Origin: Fragilaria radians
Taxonomy: Eukaryota > Bacillariophyta > Fragilariophyceae > Fragilariales > Fragilariaceae
Direction: 5' to 3'
Length of the DNA stretch: 44,815 bases
NCBI GenBank assembly: GCA_900642245.1
Contig: CAAAJI010000028.1
Span: forward strand, 89,395-134,209
In this document: piece after piece, positions 11,421 to 21,927 of the stretch
Layout: each line of letters starts with the position of its first letter
Position numbering within the stretch: position 1 is the first letter of the stretch
Program-made: the position numbers and the translations under genes
Notes under the pieces: model-generated
The model's database searches: none
What the model was told of the DNA's origin: nothing
Seen by the model: only the letters and a program-made list of their open reading frames with translations

Positions 11421-12155
11421 ATGGAGCTCTCATACAAATACATATTTGAATTGCCGAACAAAACAAAACTTGTTCTTGCGTCTGGCTCAATTATTTCGTT
11501 TCAATCAAGCTATGAACATTCTGCGATAGTCAATGCAGCAAATGAAGAATGTCTAGGTGGCGGAGGAGTTGATGGAGCAATATCTTTAGCTGGGGGACAG
11601 AAGTTGCGAAATGCTCGAGAATCCCTTCCAAAGTTACCGAATTCAAATATCAGGTGCCCAACTGGAGAGGCAAGGTTAACTGGACCGGATGATTTTGAAA
11701 ATCTTCATGTTAACCATGTCATTCATGCCGTGGGTCCTCGTTACTATGAGTTTCGTCGGGACGAGTATAACGAAGCTGATGAACTTCTGGCATCTGCATA
11801 CAGAAGTTCTTTGAAGGTGGCACAAGACGCTGAAATAAGTGAAATTGCGTTTTCTCTCCTATCCGCTGGAGTGTACCGAGGTAATCAAACGTTGGAACAG
11901 GTTTTAAGAATCGGCATCAAAACTATGTGGGAGTGGGCAAAGTGTAACATATCCGGTTCGTCTATTGAATCAGTTGTGCTATGTGCGTATTTGGATGAAG
12001 AATTAGAGACATTACGTTCAATTTGCTATGACTTTGATTTAGTATTTACGAGTTTAGATAATGCGATGGATAACGGAGGAGAAAAAGGCGAAATCGAAGT
12101 TATCAACAAAGACAATAAATACGAAATAGAAGTTTCAAACGAAAGCCTAAGCTAG
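11421..12155 (+). CDS. Macrodomain (ADP-ribose-binding) protein
   Basis: The product is 244 aa with ATG at 11421. A single macrodomain fills residues 10-205. The ADP-ribose loop IVNAAN.ECLGGGGVDGAI spans 36-54, followed by TGEARLTG (81-88), HVIHAVGPRY (99-108) and the second phosphate loop LLSAGVYRG (146-154). MacroD-type enzymes hydrolyse mono-ADP-ribose from proteins or O-acetyl-ADP-ribose. The Asn of NAAN and the Asp of GGVDG that they use are present here. The phosphate loop reads SAGVYRG, not the common STGIYGYP, so activity is likely but unproven. The last ~35 residues are acidic and probably disordered. No targeting signal is evident, suggesting cytosol or nucleus. Confidence 0.92.
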   Translation: MELSYKYIFELPNKTKLVLASGSIISFQSSYEHSAIVNAANEECLGGGGVDGAISLAGGQKLRNARESLPKLPNSNIRCPTGEARLTGPDDFENLHVNHVIHAVGPRYYEFRRDEYNEADELLASAYRSSLKVAQDAEISEIAFSLLSAGVYRGNQTLEQVLRIGIKTMWEWAKCNISGSSIESVVLCAYLDEELETLRSICYDFDLVFTSLDNAMDNGGEKGEIEVINKDNKYEIEVSNESLS

Positions 12156-13980
12156 AACATATCGATTTATCACTAACTAGACTATGGCAGGGATCGAAAT
12201 AATTCAAATTTATGGTTTTACTACGATGGAAATGCATATCTGGGAAATAATGCATAGGAACGTGTGGGAAGAAAAGTAGAGCAATTTCAACTCCATTTTA
12301 TCAGCATTTTTTTGCTTAGGCTAAAACCGTTTTCATGATCATTATTTATGAATTTTTAAAATGATGAAACTGAGCCCCTGATTAGAGTGAGTTTTTTCAA
12401 GGATTCTTCAAGTATATACCGAGAGTTCAGCTGATTGAATATGAGGTCATTCAAATGCACAATCAAATTCATTTGCAAGTGCCTTATGGGTGACGTCTGC
12501 AACAAATAAGTCTATCGTTCAAATGTACTATACACATAGATTCGAAAAAAGAGTAAACTAATTATGACTTAATCCATTGAAAGAAGTGAATTTATTAGTA
12601 TATGAGAATCCGACCCTACTCTAGAGTTGGGAGATTTGCTCATCATTATATTTGTCCAAAGTTAGAATATGTAATTTCAACCTTAGCCAAAAATGAATTC
12701 ATGTGTATACCAGGGCTCGGCAAACAAGAATAATCTTTATCACTTAAGTACCAAACCAGAAATGTGAAAATAATTAGATAGATTATGAATCCCTGTAACT
12801 CCTGAATGTAATTGATGTCAATATGAAAAACAAACAAAGCAATAAAAGTGATGCCTTAATTGAGACATAAGTCGCATATCCCACTCGGACCTGAGCAAAT
12901 CCTTAAATCACCCTATGGAAGTTTTGATATCAATTACTTCCTAAACCTTGATTTTCCAAGAATTAGCGTGAAGGAAAGAGAAGAAGCTAAAGACAATAAA
13001 GTGATAAAGAAAGTCAGAGCAAAATGGATATGTTTTTTAATTTCACCAAAAGGAATAATACTTGTGTAAGATGTTTCAAGTATGTAAGGAGATGGAAGAG
13101 CAAATGTTCTATCGATTAGATATCGGGAGAAAGACAATACTTTCTCAATTGAATCTCGTATTCTTGCAATATATTTTCATAATTTACTATTTCTGATCCT
13201 AACCAAAGTGATTGCGCTCACTCAGGAGTTGAATTTCACCTATCACACTATTAGTTGAGTCGGTATGCTTTCGCTATTTCCTAGGCTTTTCTTTCGCTCA
13301 TGGCCTGACTTATAATGTAAATTTTGTCATATTTTGTGAAGACTGGAAATTTGCATTACTCATATATGACTTTTAGATCCAGGATAACTTTTGATTCTAG
13401 TTAGACCAAATCCGATATTTTTTGCTGATTTATTTCCTTTGCCTAAGGTAAAACGTTTCAGGTTGGTTGCCTAAGTTAACGTGAAGAGCATAACCACAAG
13501 CGTCTCAACCGTCTCTTAGGACCTGCATTGTCGGTCGCCAACTTTGATACTGTCTTGTCGTGACCGCTGTGGTTCTTATAGAAACCCTGTTGCCTTCAGG
13601 GAAGTCGTTGGAAAAACAATGTATCATGCAGTTATACTGCCCTCAACAATTTTTACATAATTCACGACGCTGATTCGGCTGCAAAAATGACTTCACTTAT
13701 TGCACAGCTAATCGATTATCAAAACGTAATAACCGTTACCGTTAATAGACGATGGATTAGGATAAACCGTGTAATAAATCCGATAGCCAAATTTTTGCTC
13801 CGGCTACTCCATGCAAGCTACTTAATTTCAATGTAGCACAAGCACATGTTTGAAAAGAATATGTGTATTCTTGATATAAAATACACTCATACTGGAATCC
13901 ATCCGAGCTCAATATGCAACTAATTGCAATGCGCGGGAACCTGACATTTGTCGCAATCTTGAGTTCCAAAGAAGGAAGAT
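12156..13980. other. Spacer, no gene recognised
   Basis: About 1.8 kb of AT-rich sequence. Short frames at 12646-12837, 12860-13069 and 12934-13137 show no family. A 13-nt string agggctcggcaaa near 12713 also occurs near 10848, with weak similarity beyond it, and may be an old dispersed repeat. A small hairpin (ccctg/caggg) lies near 13586-13602. The last ~200 bp may hold an alternative first exon of the next gene. Confidence 0.4.
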
Positions 13981-15564
13981 ATGATAGCCGACAAGGTAAC
14001 AATTAGAAAAGGCACTCTAAGAAACAGAGAGGAAGGCCAAGACACAACGTTAGTATCAGGAAACTTTTTTGGTAGTATCACTGATATTCTATTCCGTGAA
14101 CGTATCATGATGACACCTCCTTCAATGGATTTGAGTTATGTTTCTGAGTCTACTGCCATGATCTCTATAGACGAAGGGATAAAATCAAATATTGTCAGCG
14201 ATGATGATGCTTCTAGTGTTCACTTGCCGTCCCCGCCAAGGCTCAATAAGTCCACGACCTCTGAGTTTTTGTCGTTCCTACCAATTGAAGAGACTTCATT
14301 TGACTCTTTTGGTGAAAACAACATTACTCTATTGAACCCAGTTACCAATCGTCGCTCCATTACAAGTAGGACAATTGGAAGTGCTTCTTTTGCGGATGAT
14401 TCATCAACTTTTGCATATTCCCTTCGTTCGAGAAATGACCCAAAAGGCTCAACTCGGAAACCCGACACTTGTTTTGTTGGCTTCAATCCTTTGTCACAAG
14501 CATCATTAGATCAAAGTATTGAGACTTCAGAATTAATACCTGCGGGTAACCTGAATCATCATATGTCAAGTATTGACGACCAAGGGAAACGAAATTCAAG
14601 TAGATATTTCAAAATTAGTCGGTCGAGAAGCGGATCACAAGTAGAACAAGATGATCACAAGAAGAATCCAGCTAAAGATAAAACTTTCAGTAGCATGTGC
14701 ATGTCTACTCCCAAGATGTTCGTTGGAAATCGAGATGATGCTTCTAATTTATTTACTCAACTCACAACTGTACGCTGCGGAATGATCGATGACGCACTCG
14801 CGGGTATGTTTGATGATGATTCCTCAGAATCCAGTAGTGATAGCCAAACTATTTTTTCTTCGAATACTGCTTCATCGATTAAATATGGCAGAAAAAGTAA
14901 AAAGAAACTTGCAAGAAAGCAAGGGAAGGCAAATTCACGAATGTCTAGTTACAGAAACAGTGACACGTCGGTAGCTTACGCTCCAAGACTAGAAGTCCAC
15001 GACTCAGAATCAAACAAACTCTTTATTCAAGAAATTATCCAAGAGGGATATCAATTAATATGGCATAGACCTTCCTATGATCAATACAATCTAGAGTACC
15101 CAACTGAAGTGGTTGTGTTTTTAGAGTTGGGATTTTTGCAAGTTGATGACAACTTTGCCGGCCCTCGGTTAGCTTGGTACAATAATGCAGGAAACTCTCT
15201 GGGGGCTATTGATTTGCTTGACATTCAATCGTTACTGAAGCCATCTCCCTTGCATTTGGATGAATTCCCTTATGCAATGCCAGGACGTACTATGATAATG
15301 ACGTTCCAAAACTCTCAAAATGCAATAGTTCTAGAAGCGGTTTCTCCTGAGGCTAGTCTCCGGTTCATCCGGGGTATTCGTTGGATTGTTGCGCGATTTG
15401 CCTATCATTTGACTATGGGAGAGATAGATGTTTGCTGTGAATTGATGCAACTATGTGGTATTTCTAATCAGGACCATCAAAGAGAAAAAGACAAGGTTTT
15501 ATCAGATATGACGAAACAGTTGATTGACAAGACTTTGTTCTCAAATCCACAACAATTAGTTTGA
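13981..15564 (+). CDS. Hypothetical protein, disordered with C-terminal PH-like region
   Basis: The product is 527 aa from ATG 13981. Residues 1-340 are Ser/Asp-rich with basic patches and look disordered. The C-terminal third (about 345-500) is ordered, with alternating strands and a final helix (SLRFIRGIRWIVARFAYHL). That layout is compatible with a pleckstrin-homology-like domain, but no signature proves it. No targeting signal is seen at this start. The start is uncertain: ATG 14107 (MMTPPS) is an in-frame alternative, and an upstream ATG near 13915 followed by a possible donor at 13996 could supply another first exon. The 3' end lies only 51 bp from the convergent NFACT gene. Confidence 0.75.
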   Translation: MIADKVTIRKGTLRNREEGQDTTLVSGNFFGSITDILFRERIMMTPPSMDLSYVSESTAMISIDEGIKSNIVSDDDASSVHLPSPPRLNKSTTSEFLSFLPIEETSFDSFGENNITLLNPVTNRRSITSRTIGSASFADDSSTFAYSLRSRNDPKGSTRKPDTCFVGFNPLSQASLDQSIETSELIPAGNLNHHMSSIDDQGKRNSSRYFKISRSRSGSQVEQDDHKKNPAKDKTFSSMCMSTPKMFVGNRDDASNLFTQLTTVRCGMIDDALAGMFDDDSSESSSDSQTIFSSNTASSIKYGRKSKKKLARKQGKANSRMSSYRNSDTSVAYAPRLEVHDSESNKLFIQEIIQEGYQLIWHRPSYDQYNLEYPTEVVVFLELGFLQVDDNFAGPRLAWYNNAGNSLGAIDLLDIQSLLKPSPLHLDEFPYAMPGRTMIMTFQNSQNAIVLEAVSPEASLRFIRGIRWIVARFAYHLTMGEIDVCCELMQLCGISNQDHQREKDKVLSDMTKQLIDKTLFSNPQQLV

Positions 15565-15615
15565 AGTTGACAGTCGTACTATATATTTTACGATATATCA
15601 TAGTTTAACTATAAT

Positions 15616-17091
15616 TCAAAAAGGATCAAACATCTCCTCTGACTTAACACTTTGTACGCCTTGCCTTCTTTTGGCCCTTTGTTTCTTCACCTTTTCTTCC
15701 TTACGTTTTTCCTGATTTTGCTTGGCAACCTCTCGTGTCTTTTTACGACGCTTCGCTTTGTCTTGTGCACGGAACTCATCCGATTGGCCACTCTCATCTC
15801 GAGCCATCTTTAATTCCGCAGGGACATTTTCAGGCCATCCTGTCAACACGAAAAGCTCCTCACGAACTTTAACTGCTCCTAGGGGTGCACCTTGTGGCTT
15901 TAACAAATGCTTGGAGTCTGCAGCTGACACACTTGCCTTTCGTTCATTTCTTGAGTCGGAATAAAAAACAGCTAAATTGGCACAAAACTCTAGACACTCC
16001 TGTGTTGGTTTGGGACTTCCTCGTCGTTGTTGTAAGACCACATGAGCACCTGGGCAACCTCTTGCATGCATCCAAATATCATTTCCTTTGGCTACTTGGA
16101 AGGTTAGGTATTCGTTCCCTCTTCGATTGCGCCCTACCAACACATTGCAACCACCCGGTGACTTTAGTCGACGAATCGTTGATTCGATTGTAGAACGCCG
16201 ACTCAAGGACTTTTTTCCATTTTCCTTTTTTTGTGCCAATGATGATTCATCTTGTGACGGCGGTATATTAAACCTTACTTTGCTTGAAATTCGTCTCAAA
16301 CGAGATTGAATAATGCTGAATAGGCCTTCATCAATATCCTGATCAGATTTACAAACTTTGAAGTCACTCTCGATGTCCCTCAGTTGCTCAAGCAAATCCT
16401 CTGACTCCTTCTTTAAATTCTCAATCACTAGAGAACCCCGCTTAAGTTTCCGAGCTTGGGAAAAGAGGGAGTCAGCTTCATCCTGAGCAGAATCATATTG
16501 TGGATTAAGTGTTAAATCTACGAGAGTTCCACCATCTTCCCAATCCTGAATTTTGACTGTCTTAATTGATGGATTCTTGAACAAGTATAAGTTTGAAACA
16601 ATTAATTGAGCTCTAGCAACTGTTTTTTCAATATCTTCAGCTTTTTTCAATTCCAATCCTAAGGATTGAAGCTTTCTTTCCATGCTAGTGATGGATGATC
16701 GTAGAGCATCTAACCAATTTCGATACTCAGAATCAACATAGCTTATCTCCTCGTCGATATCATCTTCAATCTCATCTTCTCCTGATTGGTGATAATTATC
16801 CTCTCTACTAATCGAATCATCATCGATTTCGAACTCCTCACTGTCTGTTGTTTCCCAAGTCGATTCCTGATCATTTTCCACATACAAGTCCGAGTTCATT
16901 TGCGATGCTTTCATACTTTCTAGTCGAAGTTGAAATATGTTTTTCATGGAGTTCGATTGAAGCATTCGATAGAAAGAAACTGTCGATCGCACCGGCGATC
17001 CTCTTGTTAAGAAACCACAGCAAGATCTTACATTAAATCCTAAAATGATGAGCATCATCGGGTAGATCACCTTGGTCGCTGCTACACTCAT
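15616..17091 (-). CDS. NFACT-R (DUF814) protein, predicted plastid-targeted
   Basis: The product is 491 aa with ATG at 17089-17091. NFACT proteins (NEMF/Rqc2 in eukaryotes, RqcH in bacteria) bind stalled large ribosomal subunits. Here a signal peptide (residues 4-24) ends in CCG-FLTR, an ASAFAP-like plastid cleavage site. An acidic linker (70-120) follows, then a coiled-coil middle region (about 128-290) with the family's NLYL...IQDWEDGG...L.LNPQYD..Q.EAD landmarks. The NFACT-R domain (about 308-425) shows SPGG..VLVGRN.RGNEYLTF, DIWMHARGCPGAHVVL and KPQGAPLGAV. The tail (440-480) is highly basic. The N-terminal NFACT-N and HhH domains, which carry the residues for C-terminal tailing, are absent, so it may bind plastid 50S-peptidyl-tRNA complexes without tailing. 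That last point is inference. Confidence 0.88.
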   Translation of the reverse strand: MSVAATKVIYPMMLIILGFNVRSCCGFLTRGSPVRSTVSFYRMLQSNSMKNIFQLRLESMKASQMNSDLYVENDQESTWETTDSEEFEIDDDSISREDNYHQSGEDEIEDDIDEEISYVDSEYRNWLDALRSSITSMERKLQSLGLELKKAEDIEKTVARAQLIVSNLYLFKNPSIKTVKIQDWEDGGTLVDLTLNPQYDSAQDEADSLFSQARKLKRGSLVIENLKKESEDLLEQLRDIESDFKVCKSDQDIDEGLFSIIQSRLRRISSKVRFNIPPSQDESSLAQKKENGKKSLSRRSTIESTIRRLKSPGGCNVLVGRNRRGNEYLTFQVAKGNDIWMHARGCPGAHVVLQQRRGSPKPTQECLEFCANLAVFYSDSRNERKASVSAADSKHLLKPQGAPLGAVKVREELFVLTGWPENVPAELKMARDESGQSDEFRAQDKAKRRKKTREVAKQNQEKRKEEKVKKQRAKRRQGVQSVKSEEMFDPF

Positions 17092-17971
17092 GATATTTCA
17101 ATGCAGTTATTTACGGTAGTTCTTAGTAAAAGCGGATGGCGTTGTCAGCATGGACAAGAACGTTTTAAATAGAAAGGCCAAAATACCTTGCCCGAAAAAA
17201 TTCTCAAGAATTGAAATGTAACCTTTTCCCCTTAGTATTTTTCAATACCGTACACTCCGAACGAAGGGCTACAGCCTTACTGCTGACTTGTTGATGACGC
17301 CTAAACAAAAGGGTATTTGATGTCATGCAATACCAAAAATAGATTAAAACATTCATTTCTGTTGCAAGTGCCATACGTGCCCTATGTTAAGGTATCTTTG
17401 ATGATGAAAAACAGACAATCAAGGCAAAGATTGCTTTCAAGTGTCAAGTTGAACAATTTTGAGGTAGCCTATAGGTAGACATCAACGTAATTAAGAAAGT
17501 AGTATCCAAGTGTATTGTGAGTTGGGAGCTCCTAGGTTCATCTTTTCTAAGGAAGACTGGGGATATTCAAACTAACGTCAAGAGACAAGCAACCTTATCC
17601 TAATGGGACATATATTACTTTTGATACTATCTTATTATTCAGTGCAAGAAATCTCACAAATCCAGTACCATGGTCTAGCCTTGGAGAAAACAGACAAACA
17701 TATTACTAAACTTAAGACAATTTAAATTTAGAGCAGAACTGGATGAGAACAAAATTTCGCTTTTATTCCTCAGTGTCAAGTTCCTAAAAAGCGATTAAAT
17801 ATCCTTACCCTTTCAATGTCATAACTGCGCTTTGGAAAATATTAATTTCAAACGATTAGCGAAGTCATCCAGATATAGTACTTTTGTCGGACGAGATACA
17901 AGGTTTTCAATTATGATCTTACTTTGCATCGAAAATGGCTCTCTTATCCTTGAGATATATCTTGACCAAAA
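17092..17971. other. Spacer between two minus-strand genes
   Basis: 880 bp without a recognisable gene. It should contain the 3' end signals of the gene at 17972 and the promoter of the NFACT gene in its left part. No repeat or structured RNA was recognised. Confidence 0.4.
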
Positions 17972-18943
17972 TTAGTCAACAGCTTTTAGCGTTTTGAGAA
18001 GATGTAATTCCAAGTATACTGCATTGTCTGTTTTGATAGAATCAAAGAAGTATTCAGGACGATAACGACAGGATTCTGAATTGAGAAGGATAAGCCGATC
18101 GCGTTTGGCATGTATTCGAAATGCACCCTTTTCCAATGTCAATCCACCCTCCCGGTATGACGGTTGGACAAGGTAATATAGAAGTGTAATTCTTCTTAAA
18201 TCAAAGCTGTCCTGAATCACGGTGTCATAGGTTTGTGGCGGCAGCTCTGAATCTTGAATTAAACTCATAGATTGAATGTGAGATGATCGATCATAAACCT
18301 TTAATGATGCAATGCAATTTGAATTATCTAGTTCCCAAGTAGACAACCGGAGGGGAAGGCACTTTGCGATAGAAACAACAGTTTCAATAGTTCTTGGGAT
18401 GATGCTGTATTGGTCGTTACCACCCTTTACGGCGCAGAAATATTCGCCGGATCCCAGCTTCGTTAAATCTTGCTCCATGGTATTCGTTTGGAACATAGAT
18501 AATCCTTCTGCCTCAAGTTTTTGGAACACGTCGTCGTTTGACAGAAAGTCATCGATGACTGCAAAACCATCTTTCGTCAGACTACTAACGATATCAGTCA
18601 TCGGCAACGCCTCCACTCGTTGTCGAATAAAGGTCAGCATATCAATGGATTGTCGTTGAGCTTCTATCAACTTCTTAGCAAGATTCTGGGGAGAGTCATC
18701 TTCCATTGAATCCTTAGGATTATGTTCATCATCAACTTCATTTTGTCGCTCATTCGTTTCTCGCTGGCGCAACAAACGCTCCGCATATGACAACTTGACA
18801 GGACGATTCTGGCCTTTTTTCTTCCCCATAAAAATTCTGGTTGAAGTTGTTGACCTCATTACTGGGTAAAACGAGAACGATGAGACATTAACGAAGTATT
18901 GAGCTGTGAATATTGCTGCCAATGTCGAGAATGGGCTCTTCAT
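17972..18943 (-). CDS. 2OG-Fe(II) oxygenase-fold protein lacking metal ligands, predicted plastid-targeted
   Basis: The product is 323 aa with ATG at 18941-18943. The N-terminus has a hydrophobic stretch and then NVSS-FSFYP, an ASAFAP-like plastid cleavage site, followed by a basic, helical linker (40-110). From residue 125 it matches the prolyl-4-hydroxylase-like pattern. DGFAVIDDFLSND (125-137) opens the domain, RRITLLYYLV with a GG turn (250-267) is the core strand pair, and RDRLILLNSESCRYRPEYF (281-299) is the distal strand. The expected HxD before the RRIT strand is replaced by a region with no such pair (about 229-245), and the distal His position falls in SESCRY. The Fe(II) site therefore seems lost, suggesting a pseudoenzyme or a very divergent member. 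The fold call is inference from the pattern. Confidence 0.7.
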   Translation of the reverse strand: MKSPFSTLAAIFTAQYFVNVSSFSFYPVMRSTTSTRIFMGKKKGQNRPVKLSYAERLLRQRETNERQNEVDDEHNPKDSMEDDSPQNLAKKLIEAQRQSIDMLTFIRQRVEALPMTDIVSSLTKDGFAVIDDFLSNDDVFQKLEAEGLSMFQTNTMEQDLTKLGSGEYFCAVKGGNDQYSIIPRTIETVVSIAKCLPLRLSTWELDNSNCIASLKVYDRSSHIQSMSLIQDSELPPQTYDTVIQDSFDLRRITLLYYLVQPSYREGGLTLEKGAFRIHAKRDRLILLNSESCRYRPEYFFDSIKTDNAVYLELHLLKTLKAVD

Positions 18944-20730
18944 GGTCGAATATCGTCATGAACCAAAGTGTGCACGGAGACAAGAAACGAACTTACGTAC
19001 TTGGAAAAAACTATTTACAAGGTGTGACCTTGTGACTAACCAGTCTGTCCTTCAGCGCTGTTAAAACATGTTACCCAAACAAAGTCATGCATCCATCATG
19101 ATATCATGATTCCTTATTTGTGTACAATAAATAGCCTCAATGCTTGTGAACGTTGTCATCGCGTTTTTACAATATTCTCTGATAATCAAAAAGTTAAATA
19201 CGTTTTCTGCTACTGCCTGTTATCAACCAATGCTTTTCATAATTGTTACGACTTTTCTTCATTGCCTACTTTCATTGATACCGATTAACAAGGACTGCAT
19301 AATAATCATAAACACTTATTGAGAATAACAATTGCGTCAACTTTCACTGACAAGGATAACTGCATAAACGGTTTGCAATCATCATGTCTACAGCGTTGGC
19401 AATGCTTCTGTGTCAATATCATCAAGATTGAGGTTCGTTGATAGTAGCAACAACATCCAAGCAATTATTCAATGACATCAACAACGGTTTGAATAACATC
19501 ATGTTGTTTCCTACAGCAACAACAATGATCATAGAGTTATACTTACCAGGAACAATGACTATATCCTTCACAACACCTACAAAACTTAAACAAAAATTTT
19601 GCATGATCATTATGTATAGCACATCTCACAACATGATCAATTAATTTTGAAAAATACACGTCTGAAAAATATCCATCAAGTGACACATGCACATTTGAAA
19701 CTTCATACATCTTACTCACATTGCTCACACTAGAATTTATTTTTCAAATAAAACATATTCATTGAAGTGTCTAAATTCTTTTGAATTTGGAAATGAATAG
19801 TACTTATAAATTTACATCCATTGATGAATTGTATACTTTTACATTCTGTTGTAAGCGTTTCTGCTTCTTTATTGCAGGGGTGTATCTTTATTCTTTTTCA
19901 CAATAAAGTTGAGTGCTTTAACTAGAGACAATTTCCAGGAATACCAAAACTTGAAGCACCACTAAGTGAGGAAGGTAAGAAATCTGATTTGCCTTAGCTC
20001 AATTTCTTTAGCAAATACCTTGAATCTTCACTACCTGGCTAAAGAATTAATGGTGTATCCAGCATGGATTACTGCAATAAAGTGCTTTAAAATCATTCTA
20101 CTCAAGTTTTACTTTGCTGTAAATGACCTCTACACACTTTTCCTAAAGGTCGTACTAGCTACACTCGATCTTTTTACTTGATTTGTTGCAACTATTTCAC
20201 TGTACATCATTTTGGAGCGTTTCGGCATCTGCGTCAGAGAATTAGGCGATGCTACACTACAGTACAGTTAGACAAGAACAATCCAGAAATTTCGAATGAC
20301 ATTCAGGCTACGCTGGACATCATACGATCGAAAAACGAATGACTCAATTCCCGCCTCGATTCAACGTCTTATTGCAAAATAGTTAGATTGTACTGTATTG
20401 GAATCTCTACCCAGTTTGGTAAATGGTACAACGAGTAACAAAGGAATTGATCGACGAATCTGTGCCACATACTCGGAGTATTAGAGATTCGAATTTCTGA
20501 TTAGGGCCCGAGTGCGTACGGAAATTTCCATTCATTTTTCGAGGTCGATTTTATGAATGAGGTAGCTTGAAGGAATTCTGTCGATCGTCAGTCGGAGTCG
20601 TACTGCTTCTTACTGATTCCAACACAGTGCGTCAGCTCTGTCTGGTAGAGCTCAGCTCCCTTTCCTTCCAGTTTACATCATATTTCAGAATTGTTTTATA
20701 ATCCACAATTTTTCGAAAACAGAATTTACA
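18944..20730. other. Divergent spacer, no gene recognised
   Basis: About 1.8 kb lies between two divergently oriented genes and should hold both promoters. Several short frames occur on both strands at 19106-19728 and 19966-20181; none shows a family. The stretch 19380-19620 is rich in CAA/ATG triplets, which creates spurious overlapping frames on both strands. Confidence 0.45.
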
Positions 20731-21927
20731 ATGCACGGTAAAAGCATGACTGAACGAATTGTTGATATCGAAGTCAGCTCTGTTGATTCATCAAATACAT
20801 TAATGGAATCATCGGTAACTACATCTGAATCATGGGATGATGAACATCAAATTGTTGAGCCTCACGTCGGACATAAAAAAGTCTTGGTTACAGGGGGAGC
20901 GGGCTTTATTGGTAGCCACGTTGCAGACTACCTTTTAAAGCGTGGAGATGACGTAATTATTGTAGATGAAATGAATGACTACTACGATACAAGAATCAAG
21001 GAAGGAAATCTTGAACATTTGATTTCTAAATATGGAACCTCTCGATTGACTGTCTATCGTGGCGACGTATGCGATGAAGGATTCATGATGAATGTTTTTG
21101 AAATAAATAGACCAGAGTGGGTCTGTCACATGGCCGCCCGTGCCGGAGTAAGACCATCAATTCAAGATCCTTTCATATATATCCATTCGAACATCAAGGC
21201 GACCACACTTTTGATGGAGTTATCTCAGAAATTTAGAGTCAAAAATTTTGTGTTTGCGTCTTCGTCGTCCGTCTATGGCGGTTCAAAGTCAACCTTCTTC
21301 TCAGAAGATGAAGCCGTAGACAATCCAGTTTCACCTTATGCCGCTACCAAAAAGGCTTGCGAGCTTATGGCTTACACTTATCACCATCTTTACAATCTCA
21401 ATGTAACTGGTCTTCGTTTCTTTACAGTCTATGGCCCACGGGGTCGACCTGACATGGCTCCCTTTAAATTTATCGATCGAATTTCTCGTGGTGTGGAAAT
21501 TCAACAGTTTGGTGATGGTTCCTCTAGTCGAGATTACACATACATTGACGACATTGTAGATGGTATTGTACGCTCGATTGATCGTCCTCACAAGTACGAA
21601 ATTTTCAACCTCGGCAAGGGATCAGGCACCTCATTGAAAGAATTCATTGATCTAGTCCAGAAATACGTCGGGAAGAAAGCAAGAGTCCGTGTCATGCCTG
21701 ATCAACCGGGTGATGTTCCATACACATGTGCTGATTGCCGTAAGGCAACTCGAATGCTTGGTTATGTTTCAAAAATAAGTTTTGAAGAAGGCATTATGAA
21801 AACTGTCAAATGGTATCAAGACGCTTATCAGGTGGACAAAATCGACTACTGTCCCGAACTTCAAGCCAATGGATTAGGACGATCTCCATCGTTCGTAAAT
21901 TTGATTAGTAATGCAGTTGAAAACTAA
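20731..21927 (+). CDS. UDP-glucuronate 4-epimerase
   Basis: The product is 398 aa with ATG at 20731. It is an extended short-chain dehydrogenase that should interconvert UDP-glucuronate and UDP-galacturonate, feeding acidic polysaccharides. The NAD-binding TGGAGFIGSH motif begins at residue 54, with the acid at the end of strand 2 (VDEMNDYYD). ASSSSVYG at 176-183 and YAATK (Tyr203-Lys207) form the catalytic set. FFTVYGPRGRPDMA and SRDYTYIDD are typical of the glucuronate epimerase branch, as opposed to GalE. The first ~45 residues are acidic and Ser-rich. Unlike plant GAE enzymes there is no N-terminal membrane anchor, so a cytosolic location is likely. No intron is seen. Confidence 0.9.
   Translation: MHGKSMTERIVDIEVSSVDSSNTLMESSVTTSESWDDEHQIVEPHVGHKKVLVTGGAGFIGSHVADYLLKRGDDVIIVDEMNDYYDTRIKEGNLEHLISKYGTSRLTVYRGDVCDEGFMMNVFEINRPEWVCHMAARAGVRPSIQDPFIYIHSNIKATTLLMELSQKFRVKNFVFASSSSVYGGSKSTFFSEDEAVDNPVSPYAATKKACELMAYTYHHLYNLNVTGLRFFTVYGPRGRPDMAPFKFIDRISRGVEIQQFGDGSSSRDYTYIDDIVDGIVRSIDRPHKYEIFNLGKGSGTSLKEFIDLVQKYVGKKARVRVMPDQPGDVPYTCADCRKATRMLGYVSKISFEEGIMKTVKWYQDAYQVDKIDYCPELQANGLGRSPSFVNLISNAVEN

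Noticed and set aside
12361..12434. ATGATGA at 12361 and CTGA at 12431, spacing like a second C/D snoRNA
   Set aside because: The flanks do not pair into a terminal stem, and no guide to rRNA or snRNA was recognised.
12860..13137. Overlapping frames on both strands, one Lys/Glu-rich
   Set aside because: Short, mutually overlapping and without any recognised domain.
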